Shown piece after piece: positions 9,104-17,553 of a stretch of DNA of 64,000 bases. The notes below the pieces were generated by a model. That model ran no database searches and had not been told where the DNA came from. It worked only from the letters and a program-made list of their open reading frames with translations. How positions within the stretch are numbered: the stretch's first letter is position 1; each line of letters starts with the position of its first letter. Source of the DNA: Kribbella sp. ALI-6-A. Lineage in GTDB: Bacteria > Actinomycetota > Actinomycetes > Propionibacteriales > Kribbellaceae. The DNA lies in NCBI RefSeq assembly GCF_001984195.1, contig NZ_MTQN01000012.1:1736001-1800000 (forward strand), written 5' to 3'. A program made the translations under genes and the position numbers.

Positions 9104-9119
9104 CCAGCGGACCGGCACG
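9084..9119 (+). terminator. Hairpin, 11-bp stem
   Basis: CGTGCCGGTCC (9084-9094) and GGACCGGCACG (9109-9119) form a perfect 11-bp stem with a 14-base loop, 59 bases after the end of the glycosyltransferase operon. There is no T-run, as is common in actinobacterial terminators. The left arm also occurs in the first copy of the tandem repeat (9041-9051), so two alternative foldings are possible. Confidence 0.6.
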
Positions 9120-9160
9120 TCGTGCGTTCGGTCCGGCCCCGGCGGGGTAATGATCACCTC

Positions 9161-9583
9161 GTGGAATGGTCGAACGTCACCTGGTTCCTGACCGCCTTGG
9201 GTGCTGTTGTCGTGCTGCTGACGCGGATCCGGCTCGGCGGTGAGAGCGCGGGTGAGCAGAATCGCGCCAGCGGCGTCGCGGGATATTCCTCGGCGCTGTT
9301 GCGGCTGCACACGATCGTCGGCGTGCTGACGCTGGTGGCCTGGGTCGTTGCCTTGGTCACCGCTCGCCGGGAGCTCGCGCTCGGAGCCCTGGCCGGCTGG
9401 TGGTTGCTGGCGATCATCGGATTGTTGCTGCTGGCCCGTTGGCTGCCGAGCGGCGGCCGGCACGCCGAGGAGAAGGCCGCCGACGCCTGGGGATCGGGCG
9501 CCGGACTGTCGTTGCTCGGTCACCTCGGCATGGTGGCCGGCGTTGCCTACTTCACCTTCGTCACCCTCACCGATCGCCTGTAG
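9161..9583 (+). CDS. Integral membrane protein of unknown function
   Basis: A 140-residue protein with a short N-terminus and four hydrophobic segments (about residues 7-23, 48-66, 76-92 and 116-135). GTG at 9161 is preferred because the hydrophobic first helix starts right after it. An upstream GTG at 9122 would add a basic, non-conserved-looking 13 residues. Its 3' end overlaps the 3' end of the convergent flavin oxidoreductase by 17 bases. No family function is recognised. Confidence 0.65.
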   Translation: MEWSNVTWFLTALGAVVVLLTRIRLGGESAGEQNRASGVAGYSSALLRLHTIVGVLTLVAWVVALVTARRELALGALAGWWLLAIIGLLLLARWLPSGGRHAEEKAADAWGSGAGLSLLGHLGMVAGVAYFTFVTLTDRL

Positions 9584-10976
9584 CCGCCACCGGAACCGGA
9601 CGAGGGATCAGCCCGCGCAGCGCCCGCGCGAGCGTTTTCGGCTGCGCCAGCAAGTTGGGATGCGCGAGCATCGTCGTCACCCGGGCGAAGTCGTCGTTCA
9701 GGCGGGCGTCGTACAGGGACGCGCTGAAGATGAGGCCGGTGAACCACTTGGTCAGCCGGTAGCCGCGCGGGAACGGCCCGTTGACGTGCGGCAGGGCGAG
9801 ATCGGCGAAGGTGGAGATCTGCCACGCGGCGTCGACCACCACCCGCACGTCCCGCAGATAGCCCCAGGCCGGCTGGTCCAGCGGCGGGTTCGAGCGCAGG
9901 TACGCCGACAGGCAGGACGCGTGCAGGGTCGCCGAGGTCATGCCCTGGCCGTAGATCGGGTTGAACGACGCGACCGCGTCCCCGGCGACGATCAGCCCGG
10001 CCGGGAACCGGTCGAGCTCGTCGTAGTCGCGGCGCCGGCTGTCGGCCTGGTGGTAGGTGACGACCTCGCCGGCCATCGCGTTGTTGTCGACGACGTGCGA
10101 GTACACCCACGGGAAATCCTCGCGGCACCGCCGCTGGAAGTCCTCGAACTCGCGGCTCGGGCGGTCCTCGGCGAACCCGGCCACGAGCACCAGCCACCGG
10201 TTGTTCTCGACCGGTAGGACGCCGCCCATCCGCGGCTTCTGCCCGGTTCCGGCCATCGTCTGGGCCGTGGACAGCAGGACTTCGTCGGGCTTGCGGTCGA
10301 ACAGCGCCGAGGCGTAGTTGAGCTTGATCGGCATCCGCGTCAGCCGCGGCTGCGGCCAGCCCGCGGCGCCGAGCCAGTCGCTCAGCCGGCTGGATCGCCC
10401 GGTCGCGTCCACCACCAGGTCGGCGTCGACGCTGACCTTCTCCGTTGATCCGGCCGGCACGTACTGCGCGCTCGTGACCCGGTCGCCGGTGAAGCCGATG
10501 CCGTCGGCGCGACCGTGAACCAGCCGTACGTTCGGCCGGGCGAGCGTCCGCTGCCGTACGCGGGACTCCAGGAACGGCCGGGTGCTGATCAGCGTCCGGC
10601 TCTCGGTCAGCGGCGGCGGCGTCACCCGCCGTACGCCGTTCACGTACGTGTAGGCCTGGTCCGGCGTCGGCTCGACCAGCCCTTCGGCGATCGTGTCGGC
10701 GTAGAAGCCGGGGAACCACCGGTCGAGCTGCGCGGCTCCGGACGGCAGCAGCGCGTGCACCTGCGTCCCCTGCGGTACGCCGGGCCGCGGCTCGTCATTG
10801 GCGGGAGTCTCGTCGCGCTCGATCACCAGCACCTCGTCGGCATGGTCGCTGAGCACCCGCGCCGCCATCAGCCCGGCCATGCTCGACCCCAGCACGACGG
10901 CTCGGCCGAGGATCACGTCGGTCCGCGCGGGACGCTCCGTCGTGGTGATGGCGGCGAAACGGTCGGCGAGTGACAC
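9567..10976 (-). CDS. FAD-dependent oxidoreductase
   Basis: A 469-residue flavoprotein of the PHBH/geranylgeranyl-reductase-like fold. The Rossmann dinucleotide motif is slightly altered: VVLGSSMAGLMAARVLS at about residues 27-43 (GxSxAG rather than GxGxxG). The second FAD motif is GLIVAGDAVASFNPIYGQGM at about residue 325, and DLVVDATGRSS is at about residue 187. It is probably a hydroxylase, epoxidase or halogenase-type enzyme on an unknown hydrophobic substrate. It starts with GTG at 10976, preceded by GGGGGT. It overlaps the convergent membrane gene by 17 bases. A TetR regulator follows upstream on the same strand but with its own promoter region. Confidence 0.85.
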   Translation of the reverse strand: MSLADRFAAITTTERPARTDVILGRAVVLGSSMAGLMAARVLSDHADEVLVIERDETPANDEPRPGVPQGTQVHALLPSGAAQLDRWFPGFYADTIAEGLVEPTPDQAYTYVNGVRRVTPPPLTESRTLISTRPFLESRVRQRTLARPNVRLVHGRADGIGFTGDRVTSAQYVPAGSTEKVSVDADLVVDATGRSSRLSDWLGAAGWPQPRLTRMPIKLNYASALFDRKPDEVLLSTAQTMAGTGQKPRMGGVLPVENNRWLVLVAGFAEDRPSREFEDFQRRCREDFPWVYSHVVDNNAMAGEVVTYHQADSRRRDYDELDRFPAGLIVAGDAVASFNPIYGQGMTSATLHASCLSAYLRSNPPLDQPAWGYLRDVRVVVDAAWQISTFADLALPHVNGPFPRGYRLTKWFTGLIFSASLYDARLNDDFARVTTMLAHPNLLAQPKTLARALRGLIPRPVPVAATGDR

Positions 10977-11060
10977 ATGACCCCCAGAGCGCGAAAGTGA
11001 CAGTGACTTCCACGTTAGAGACGAAATGACGGCTCCGCCTGACTCCGCATGTCGCCGGGG

Positions 11061-11663
11061 TCAGTCCGTGCGGAAGCCCTCGAGCAACGCGCGGACGGCC
11101 CGGCGTACGGCGGCCTCGAAGGCGTGCTCGGACAACGTCCGCCCGGCGCCGGCGACGCGGTCCCAGAGCAGTCCGTCGAGCATCGCGGCGAACGGCCAGG
11201 CGACCTGCTCGGGATCGCGGATGCCGAGCGGGCCGAGCAGGCCGGCGAGGTGTTCGCGCAGGACCCGGCCGCCGTGGGTGATGGCGTCGAGCAACTCCGG
11301 GCGTCGGCTCGCTTCCAGGGAGAGCTCGTAGCGCGCGAGCTGGTCCTCGGCTCGGTGCCGGATGAGCTGCAGCACCATCCCACTCAGCAGGTCGGCGGTC
11401 TGCTCGCTCGAACCGCCGTGGTCGGTCTCGGCGGCGGCCGGAGGCGCGGCGGCGAGGTCGCGTTCGAGCATGCGGCTGACACAGGCGGTGAGCAGGGCGT
11501 CCCGGGTCCGCAGGTAGTACGACGTGGAGCCGGGCGGCAGGCCGGCTTCGGTGTCGACGGCGCGATGCGTCAGGCCGCGCAGGCCCCGGGTGGCGACCAG
11601 ATGAATGGCGGCGTCGGCGATCGCGGCGCGACGGTCGTCTCCGCGTGGGGGGTTCTTCGGCAC
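11061..11663 (-). CDS. TetR-family regulator
   Basis: A 200-residue repressor. The N-terminal helix-turn-helix spans about residues 10-55, including GLRGLTHRAVDTEAGLPPGS and the recognition-helix tail STSYYLRTRDALL. The remainder is the helical ligand-binding domain. It is transcribed divergently from the flavin monooxygenase at 11705, with a perfect palindrome between them, so it very probably represses that gene and itself. The GTG start at 11663 lies 7 bases after a TAGAGT hexamer, the spacing expected of a leaderless actinobacterial mRNA. Confidence 0.9.
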   Translation of the reverse strand: MPKNPPRGDDRRAAIADAAIHLVATRGLRGLTHRAVDTEAGLPPGSTSYYLRTRDALLTACVSRMLERDLAAAPPAAAETDHGGSSEQTADLLSGMVLQLIRHRAEDQLARYELSLEASRRPELLDAITHGGRVLREHLAGLLGPLGIRDPEQVAWPFAAMLDGLLWDRVAGAGRTLSEHAFEAAVRRAVRALLEGFRTD

Positions 11664-11684
11664 GGCGCCAACTCTACCCAGCCG

Positions 11685-11704
11685 GACTCTACAGATGTAG
11701 AGTC
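11685..11704. promoter_or_regulatory. TetR operator: perfect 20-bp palindrome
   Basis: GACTCTACA-GA-TGTAGAGTC is a perfect inverted repeat with 9-base arms. It ends one base before the ATG of the flavin monooxygenase and lies 22 bases from the TetR start. A further half-site ACTCTAC is at 11671-11677, where its complement forms the putative -10 (TAGAGT) of tetR. One bound dimer would cover both start regions. Confidence 0.8.
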
Positions 11705-12790
11705 ATGAGCATGAGGACAGCGATCGTGGTGGGTGCGGGCATCGGTGGCGTCGCGGCGGCGCTCGGGCTGGAGCGGTCCGGCTGGCAGGTGACGGTGCTG
11801 GAACGGGCGCCGGAGCTCGGCGAGGTCGGCGCGGGCATCTCGCTCTGGCCGTCGGCGGTGAAGGCCTTGCATGAGCTGGGCGTGACCGGAGTCGAGCAGG
11901 CGGCTGCGGTGTCGGCACCGGCGGGGATGCGCCGGCCGAACGGGCAGTGGGTGGTCAAGGCGTCGGCGCTGGGCATGGAAGCGCCCGTCATGATTCACCG
12001 GGCGCAGTTGCACGAGCTGATCACCAGCCGGTTCGGGGCCGGCGTGACCGTGCGGACCGGCGTCACGGTCGACGGTTTCGCAGGCGGCGCGGTGCTTGCC
12101 GGTGGCGAGGAGTTGCGTGCCGATCTGGTGGTCGCGGCCGACGGCCTGCGTAGCGTCGTACGGGATGCTGTCGCGCCGCAGTACGCCGGACCGCGGTACT
12201 CGGGCTATGCGGCGTACCGGGGGATCGCGGAGGTGGAGGTCGACGACGGCGGCGGTGAGACCTGGGGGCGGGGGCGCCGGTTCGGCTTCGCGCGGCTGAT
12301 CGACGGGCGGTACTACTGGTACGCGACGGAGAATCGGGCGGCCGGGACCGTCGGCGACGTCTGGTCGGGCTTCGGCGGGTGGCACGACCCGATCCCGAAG
12401 TTGCTTGAGGCAACCAAGCCGGACGCCGTGCTGCAGAACGACATCTACGACCTGACGCTGCCGCTGGTCCCGTTCGTGCACGGCACCGTCGTCCTGCTCG
12501 GCGACGCCGCCCACGCGATGACACCCAATCTCGGCCGAGGAGCCTGTACGGCGATCGAGGACGCCGCCGCCCTCGCCCGGCACCTGCAAGACGGAGGCGA
12601 CCTCACCGCGGCACTGACGGCGTACGACGCCGAACGCCGCCCGATCGCCACCAAGCTGGTACGGCAGTCCCGCGGGATCGGCTGGGTCGGCCAGCTGGAC
12701 GGCCGAATCGCCAACGCCGTACGCGACGGGCTGCTGGTGACCGGCGGAAAGGTCGCCGGCGTGCTGGCCCGGCGACGGGTCGCTCAGTGA
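11705..12790 (+). CDS. FAD-dependent monooxygenase (PHBH fold)
   Basis: A 361-residue class A flavin monooxygenase. GAGIGGVAAALGLERSGW near residue 10 is the FAD Rossmann motif, DLVVAADGLRSVVRD (about 141-155) is the DG motif, and LLGDAAHAMTPNLGRGACTA (about 262-281) is the GD motif that binds the FAD ribityl chain. Such enzymes hydroxylate aromatic or cyclic substrates with NAD(P)H and O2. ATG 11705 is chosen over an upstream frame extension because it directly follows the palindromic operator. GTAGAG inside the operator would serve as a weak ribosome-binding site. Induction through release of the divergent TetR protein is expected. Confidence 0.92.
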   Translation: MSMRTAIVVGAGIGGVAAALGLERSGWQVTVLERAPELGEVGAGISLWPSAVKALHELGVTGVEQAAAVSAPAGMRRPNGQWVVKASALGMEAPVMIHRAQLHELITSRFGAGVTVRTGVTVDGFAGGAVLAGGEELRADLVVAADGLRSVVRDAVAPQYAGPRYSGYAAYRGIAEVEVDDGGGETWGRGRRFGFARLIDGRYYWYATENRAAGTVGDVWSGFGGWHDPIPKLLEATKPDAVLQNDIYDLTLPLVPFVHGTVVLLGDAAHAMTPNLGRGACTAIEDAAALARHLQDGGDLTAALTAYDAERRPIATKLVRQSRGIGWVGQLDGRIANAVRDGLLVTGGKVAGVLARRRVAQ

Positions 12791-12832
12791 GGCGGTGCGC
12801 CCGGATGCCGAGACGGATGGAAGAATCGGCTC

Positions 12833-13708
12833 GTGACCACACCTCCGCAGGCGGTTGAGATTCCCGGGGCCAAGCATCTGCACTCGGGCAAGGTGCGGGA
12901 CCTGTACGAGCTCGAGTCCGGTGACCTGCTGATGGTCGCCAGTGACCGGATCAGCGCGTTCGACTGGATCCTCGAGACGCCGATCCCGGACAAGGGCAAG
13001 GTGCTCACCGCGATGAGCCTGTGGTGGTTCGAGCAGCTCGGCGTGCCGAACCACATCGTCTCGACCGACGTCCCGGCCGAGGTCGCCGGGCGCGCGGTGG
13101 TGTGCGAGAAGCTGGAGATGTTCCCGGTCGAGTGCGTCGCCCGCGGGTACCTGAGCGGCTCCGGCCTGCTCGACTACAACGCCACTGGCGAGGTCTGCGG
13201 CATCCCGCTGCGCGCGGGACTGGTCGAGGGCTCGCGCCTGGACGAGCCGATCTTCACCCCGGCGACCAAGGCCGAGCTGGGCGAGCACGACGAGAACGTC
13301 TCGTACGACGCGGTGGTGGCCACCGTCGGCGCCGAGACGGCCGCGCGGCTGCGTGACTTGACGCTGGAGATCTACTCCCAGGCGCACGCGATGGCCGAGC
13401 AGCGGGGCATCGTCCTGGCCGACACGAAGTTCGAGTTCGGGGCCCGCGCGGACGGCACGATCGTGCTTGCCGACGAGGTGCTGACGCCCGACTCCAGCCG
13501 GTTCTGGCCGGCCGACCAGTGGTCGCCGGGCCGGCAGCAGCCGTCGTACGACAAGCAGCTCGTCCGGGACTGGCTGCAGTTCGAGTCCGGCTGGGACCGC
13601 AAGTCCGGGGACGCTCCGCCGCCGCTGTCCGACGAGGTGATCGAGCGCACCCGCTCGGCGTACGTGGACGCCTACGAACGCCTGACCGGCCGCACCTTCA
13701 CCGCCTGA
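12833..13708 (+). CDS. purC: SAICAR synthase (phosphoribosylaminoimidazole-succinocarboxamide synthase)
   Basis: Cytosolic enzyme that joins CAIR and aspartate with ATP to form SAICAR. The 291 residues are the usual length for actinobacteria. Diagnostic stretches are SGKVRDLYE near residue 18, the ATP-site SDRISAFDW near residue 39, VECVARGYLSGSG near residue 99, and the second signature LADTKFEFG at about residue 197. It starts with GTG at 12833. It stands alone between accessory genes, although purC often adjoins purS/purQ/purL in related genomes. The convergent XRE gene ends only 3 bases away. Confidence 0.97.
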   Translation: MTTPPQAVEIPGAKHLHSGKVRDLYELESGDLLMVASDRISAFDWILETPIPDKGKVLTAMSLWWFEQLGVPNHIVSTDVPAEVAGRAVVCEKLEMFPVECVARGYLSGSGLLDYNATGEVCGIPLRAGLVEGSRLDEPIFTPATKAELGEHDENVSYDAVVATVGAETAARLRDLTLEIYSQAHAMAEQRGIVLADTKFEFGARADGTIVLADEVLTPDSSRFWPADQWSPGRQQPSYDKQLVRDWLQFESGWDRKSGDAPPPLSDEVIERTRSAYVDAYERLTGRTFTA

Positions 13709-13711
13709 GCC

Positions 13712-14548
13712 TCAGATCAGCTCGTAGCGCACGGCCGAGAGGAACGTCAGCTTCTCCTCGCTCTCGCTGCCCGGGTCGGCGGTGTAGACGACCAGGTGCT
13801 GGGAGCGGTCGGGGCTGTAGAGCGTCTCGCGGTAGAGGTGCACGTCGCCGACCTCGGCGTGCCTGACCAGCAGCGGCGCCGGATCGGTCTCGGTCACCGG
13901 GTGCTCGTGCCACAACGCCTCGAACTCGCGGCTGGTGTGCAGCAACGACCCGATCAGAGCGGCCAGCCGTGGCTCGGTTCTGTTCTGGGTGTGCGCGAGC
14001 AGCAGATGGGCGACGATCGTGCGCGAGTGCCGCGCGTGGTCCTCGACCGGGAACGGCGCGCGCTCGGCGGCCGGATCGGTGAACCACCGGTACGACAGCG
14101 CCCGCCGCAGCCCGGGGAACTTGGTCTGGTCGCCGAACAGGATGGTCGACAACCGGTTCTGCACGACCTTCTCGGTCAGCAGGTTGATCACTTCGGCCGG
14201 TGATCCGTCGAGCTGCTCGAAGATCCGCCGTACGCCGGGCGTGAGCCGGCCGTGGTCCTCGACCTGCAGCGGCTGGGCGTAGCCGGCGATCCGGAACAGG
14301 TGCTCACGCTCGGCCTGCGTCAGCCGCAGACCGGTCGCGATCGCGGCGAGCAGCTTCTCGGACGGCTGTGGTCCGCGCTGTTGCTCGATCCGGCAGTAGT
14401 AGTCGGTGGACATCCCGGCCAGGGCGGCGACCTCCTCGCGGCGCAGCCCGGTGGCGCGGCGGCGGCGTGCCCGCGGCAGTCCGACGTCCTCGGGCTGCAG
14501 CGCCTGGCGGCGGGCGCGGAGGAAGTCGGCGAGGACGGCCCGGTCCAT
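13712..14548 (-). CDS. XRE-family regulator with MmyB-like ligand-binding domain
   Basis: A 278-residue DNA-binding regulator. The helix-turn-helix covers about residues 30-62 (GLRREEVAALAGMSTDYYCR), followed by the large C-terminal domain of the MmyB type (about 105-270) that is thought to bind a fatty-acid-like ligand. It starts with ATG at 14548. It is divergent from the secreted tannase-family esterase, which makes that gene a possible target, although the 162-base gap shows no clean palindrome. Confidence 0.9.
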   Translation of the reverse strand: MDRAVLADFLRARRQALQPEDVGLPRARRRRATGLRREEVAALAGMSTDYYCRIEQQRGPQPSEKLLAAIATGLRLTQAEREHLFRIAGYAQPLQVEDHGRLTPGVRRIFEQLDGSPAEVINLLTEKVVQNRLSTILFGDQTKFPGLRRALSYRWFTDPAAERAPFPVEDHARHSRTIVAHLLLAHTQNRTEPRLAALIGSLLHTSREFEALWHEHPVTETDPAPLLVRHAEVGDVHLYRETLYSPDRSQHLVVYTADPGSESEEKLTFLSAVRYELI

Positions 14549-14710
14549 CTCGGTCTGTCCTTTCGGGCACCACGGCGATGTCTGACACGGAAGCTACTGC
14601 GGATCCAGGGTAACCCCTTAGCAGGGTGACGGCGAAATTAGCGATGTGGTCCGGATCACGGGATCGATCGACCCTGTTTCACAGCCTCGAGCCTTGTTTC
14701 GATCGACGTC

Positions 14711-16279
14711 ATGAAACGACTTGTGATGATCCTGGCAGCGGTGGTCCCGCTGTCGGCGCTGGTGCCCGTCGCGGCCGGCTCGGCCACGCAGGCGGTCGCC
14801 GAGACCGCCCCGCAGGCCTGCTCCACCTTCGCGGTCCCGGCTCCGGCCGGCGCCCGCATCGAGTCCGTCGTGGCCGCGGACCAGGCGGCCGGCGACGTGA
14901 CCTTCCCGGCCGCCCCGCCGTTCCCCGCGCCACAGCCGGTGCCGGGCGTGCCGGCCCACTGCGACGTCACGGTGACGCTGACCCACGGCACCGACCACGT
15001 GAAGGTCAAGGTCCTGCTGCCCACGCAGGACTGGAACAACCGGTTCCAGGCCGTCGGCGGTGGCGCGTACTACGCCGGCGACTTCACCACCAAGCTCTAC
15101 GCGGGCGTGAAGAACGGCTACGCCGTCGCCACCACGGACGGCGGCCTCGGCCCGTCGCCGATCATCCCCAGCTGGGCGCTCACGTCGGCCGGCAGCGTCG
15201 ACAAGACCCTGCTGACCAACTTCGCCTACCGCGCGCCGCACGAGCTGGCCCAGGTCGGCAAGGCGGTCACCCAGGCGTACTACGGCCGCGCCGCGGCGTA
15301 CAACTACTGGAACGGCTGCTCGACCGGTGGCCGCCAGGGCTACTCCGAGGCGCAGCGGTACCCCGGCGACTTCGACGGCATTCTCGCGGCGTCCCCGGCG
15401 ATCAACTGGGACCGCTGGGCGGTCGCCGCGGCCTGGCCCGCGGTCGTGATGAACGCCGAGAAGACCTACCCGACCAGCTGTGAGCTGGCCGCGTTCAACA
15501 CCGCCGCTGTCGCCGCGTGCGACACCAACGACGGTGTTCGCGACGGCGTCATCGACGAGCCCGGCAAGTGCGACTTCGCGCCGGAGTCGCTGGTCGGCAA
15601 GACCGTGCTGTGCGAGGGGCAGCAGGTCACGATCTCGGCCGCAGACGCCCGTGTGGTCCGGCGGATCTGGGACGGCCCGCGCGGCCTCTGGTACGGGCTG
15701 AACCGGGGCGCGCCGTTCGGCGGCCTGGTCTCGGCCGGCACCACCGGCGGCTCGACCGGTGCGCCGTTCATCGTGGCCGACAGCTGGATCAAGTTCTGGC
15801 TGCAGCAGAACCCGCAGTACGACACCAAGATGATCGGGTACGCCGAGTTCGTGAAGCTGTTCCTGCAGTCGCGGGTCCAGTACAACCAGGTGATCGGCAC
15901 CGACAACCCCGACCTGTCGGCGTTCAAACGGGCCGGCGGCAAGTTGCTCAGCTGGCACGGCGGCAACGACGAGCTGGTCTTCCAGCAGGGCACGGTCGAC
16001 TACCGTAAGCGGGTCGAGCGCACCGTCGGCGGCGACGTGAACAGCTTCTACCGGCTGTTCCTCGCGCCGGGCGCGCAGCACTGCGGCGGTGGCGTCGGTC
16101 CGGCTCCGACCGATCCGCTGGCCGCGCTGGTGAGCTGGGTCGAGCAGGGCAAGGCGCCGAAGACGTTGCCTGCGGCAACCGCCGACGGCGCGACGCGCAA
16201 CCTCTGCGCCTACCCGCTGACCGCCCGCTACACCGGCCAGGGCGACCCGAAGCAGGCAGCGAACTTCGTCTGCCGCTGA
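14711..16279 (+). CDS. Secreted tannase / feruloyl-esterase family protein
   Basis: A 522-residue exported serine esterase that should hydrolyse aromatic carboxylic esters from plant material. It has a Sec signal peptide at residues 1-30 (KRL followed by a long hydrophobic core and an AxA-like cleavage region). The nucleophile motif GCSTGGRQGY lies near residue 200, with the paired cysteine that often bonds near the catalytic histidine. The acid is in WHGGNDELV (about 418-426) and the histidine in PGAQHCGGG (about 454-462). A calcium-loop-like CDTNDGVRDG sits near residue 270. The ATG at 14711 is close to a run of TGTTTC repeats. It is divergent from the XRE regulator. Confidence 0.92.
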   Translation: MKRLVMILAAVVPLSALVPVAAGSATQAVAETAPQACSTFAVPAPAGARIESVVAADQAAGDVTFPAAPPFPAPQPVPGVPAHCDVTVTLTHGTDHVKVKVLLPTQDWNNRFQAVGGGAYYAGDFTTKLYAGVKNGYAVATTDGGLGPSPIIPSWALTSAGSVDKTLLTNFAYRAPHELAQVGKAVTQAYYGRAAAYNYWNGCSTGGRQGYSEAQRYPGDFDGILAASPAINWDRWAVAAAWPAVVMNAEKTYPTSCELAAFNTAAVAACDTNDGVRDGVIDEPGKCDFAPESLVGKTVLCEGQQVTISAADARVVRRIWDGPRGLWYGLNRGAPFGGLVSAGTTGGSTGAPFIVADSWIKFWLQQNPQYDTKMIGYAEFVKLFLQSRVQYNQVIGTDNPDLSAFKRAGGKLLSWHGGNDELVFQQGTVDYRKRVERTVGGDVNSFYRLFLAPGAQHCGGGVGPAPTDPLAALVSWVEQGKAPKTLPAATADGATRNLCAYPLTARYTGQGDPKQAANFVCR

Positions 16280-16311
16280 TCCCCGGCGGCCCGTCCGCCG
16301 CCGGCCCCCCA

Positions 16312-16353
16312 GCTGGCTCTCGGCGTCAGAACAGACCGACGCCGAGAGCCAGC
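16312..16353. terminator. 16-bp perfect hairpin shared by convergent genes
   Basis: GCTGGCTCTCGGCGTC (16312-16327) and its complement (16338-16353) enclose a 10-base loop. It terminates the tannase-family gene and also covers the stop codon and last eight codons of the leftward membrane gene, so its right arm is coding. A smaller CGGCGG/CCGCCG hairpin just upstream (near 16285-16301) adds to it. Confidence 0.8.
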
Positions 16354-16817
16354 GTCACGAAGCGCGCCAGCCGTCCGGCCAGCACCGACAGGCTGAACGT
16401 CATCACTCCCATCCGGCTGGCGCCCGCGATCAGTGCCACGCCGTACAGCGGGGGAATCCCGACCGATGCGCTGAGCAACGTCACCGGGATGCCCCAGCGC
16501 CGGTCGCTCAACGCGTCCAGCAGCCGCTTGCTCAGATCGCGGTTCCACTGCACGAACCGTCCCCAGCGGCTGTCCAGGTCGACCGCCTTCGGCTCCTTGG
16601 TCTTCTTCTTCGCGGTGTAGCCCGGCCGGTACCGCACGGCCAGGAACATCGCCACCTTGCCGATCGTCTGCCCGACCGAGACCCCGACCGCCGCGACCAC
16701 CGGGTCGAGCGCACCGGAGACCCCGACCCCCAGCACGTACGCCTCGGCGTTCATCACCGGTACGACGGCCGACCCGATCCCGAAGCCGACCGCCAGCACC
16801 AACTGCCACACCCACAT
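16326..16817 (-). CDS. DedA/VTT-like small membrane protein
   Basis: A protein of 163 residues from the ATG at 16817, with hydrophobic segments at both ends and a charged central part (KKKTKEPK). The motif GIPPLYGVALIAGASRMG near the C-terminus resembles the re-entrant region of VTT/SNARE-associated (DedA-like) proteins, which move lipids across the membrane. A GTG at 16892 would add 25 residues. Both starts have a G-rich site unusually close (GGAGG-C-ATG, GGAGGG-GTG), so the start is uncertain. It is the last gene of the PadR-ABC-CDP-alcohol phosphotransferase run. Confidence 0.7.
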   Translation of the reverse strand: MWVWQLVLAVGFGIGSAVVPVMNAEAYVLGVGVSGALDPVVAAVGVSVGQTIGKVAMFLAVRYRPGYTAKKKTKEPKAVDLDSRWGRFVQWNRDLSKRLLDALSDRRWGIPVTLLSASVGIPPLYGVALIAGASRMGVMTFSLSVLAGRLARFVTLALGVGLF

Positions 16818-16932
16818 GCCTCCGAGGCTAGACGTAACGATCAGACCGGTCACGGTCGCCAGCACCACCCCAGGGACGAACCAGGGACCCACCCCTCCGG
16901 GGTCCTGGCGCCCTTGACACCGTGCGTACCGG

Positions 16933-17553
16933 TCACAGGCCCACCGCCGGTACGGCGGGACGACGGCCGCGCAGGATCGCGACCAGCCGGGCGAGCGAGG
17001 CGACCTTGACCACGGCAGCCGCGCAGGCGACCACGTACGGGAACCAGAACAGGTGCAACTGGTGCCCGACGATCAGCGAGATCACGACCGCGCCGGTGTT
17101 GACCGCCTTGGCCGGCCGCGACCAGTTCCACCGGTAGATCAACTGGTCGACCTTGTAGAAGTAGTTCGGGCTGATCGTGTCCTTCCAGAGCAGGAACGAC
17201 AGCGACAGCATCGTGTCCAGCACCCCGAACTGGACCAGGTAGATCGCCAGCGGCCCGATCGTCTCGGGGTACGTCGCCATGAACGCCGCCGCCAGCAGGA
17301 ACGAGCAGGCCCGGTCGCACACGATGTCGAACACCGCGCCGGCGACGGTCTCCTCATCGCGGATCCGGGCCACCGCGCCGTCGAGCGAGTCGCCGAACCA
17401 GTAGACGACGTACCCGATGACCAGCAGTCTGAGATCGCCGGTGGCGAAGGCGAAGGTCGCGACCAGCATCGACACCACGGTCCGGACCAACGTGATCCGG
17501 TTCGGGATCCCGAGCAGGTGCGCCGGCGAGATGGCGACGTGAACAGTACTCAT
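16933..17553 (-). CDS. CDP-alcohol phosphatidyltransferase family protein
   Basis: A 206-residue membrane enzyme with the complete family signature DxxDGxxARxxxxxxxxGxxxDxxxD, from DSLDGAVAR at about residues 55-63 to VCDR at about 78-81. It should join a CDP-activated lipid or alcohol to a second alcohol, releasing CMP. About five or six membrane segments are visible. The acceptor is not predictable. Its ATG at 17553 shares one base with the stop of the FtsX-like permease, so translation is coupled. The reading frame is open far upstream, but that part is a shadow of the permease gene. Confidence 0.9.
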   Translation of the reverse strand: MSTVHVAISPAHLLGIPNRITLVRTVVSMLVATFAFATGDLRLLVIGYVVYWFGDSLDGAVARIRDEETVAGAVFDIVCDRACSFLLAAAFMATYPETIGPLAIYLVQFGVLDTMLSLSFLLWKDTISPNYFYKVDQLIYRWNWSRPAKAVNTGAVVISLIVGHQLHLFWFPYVVACAAAVVKVASLARLVAILRGRRPAVPAVGL

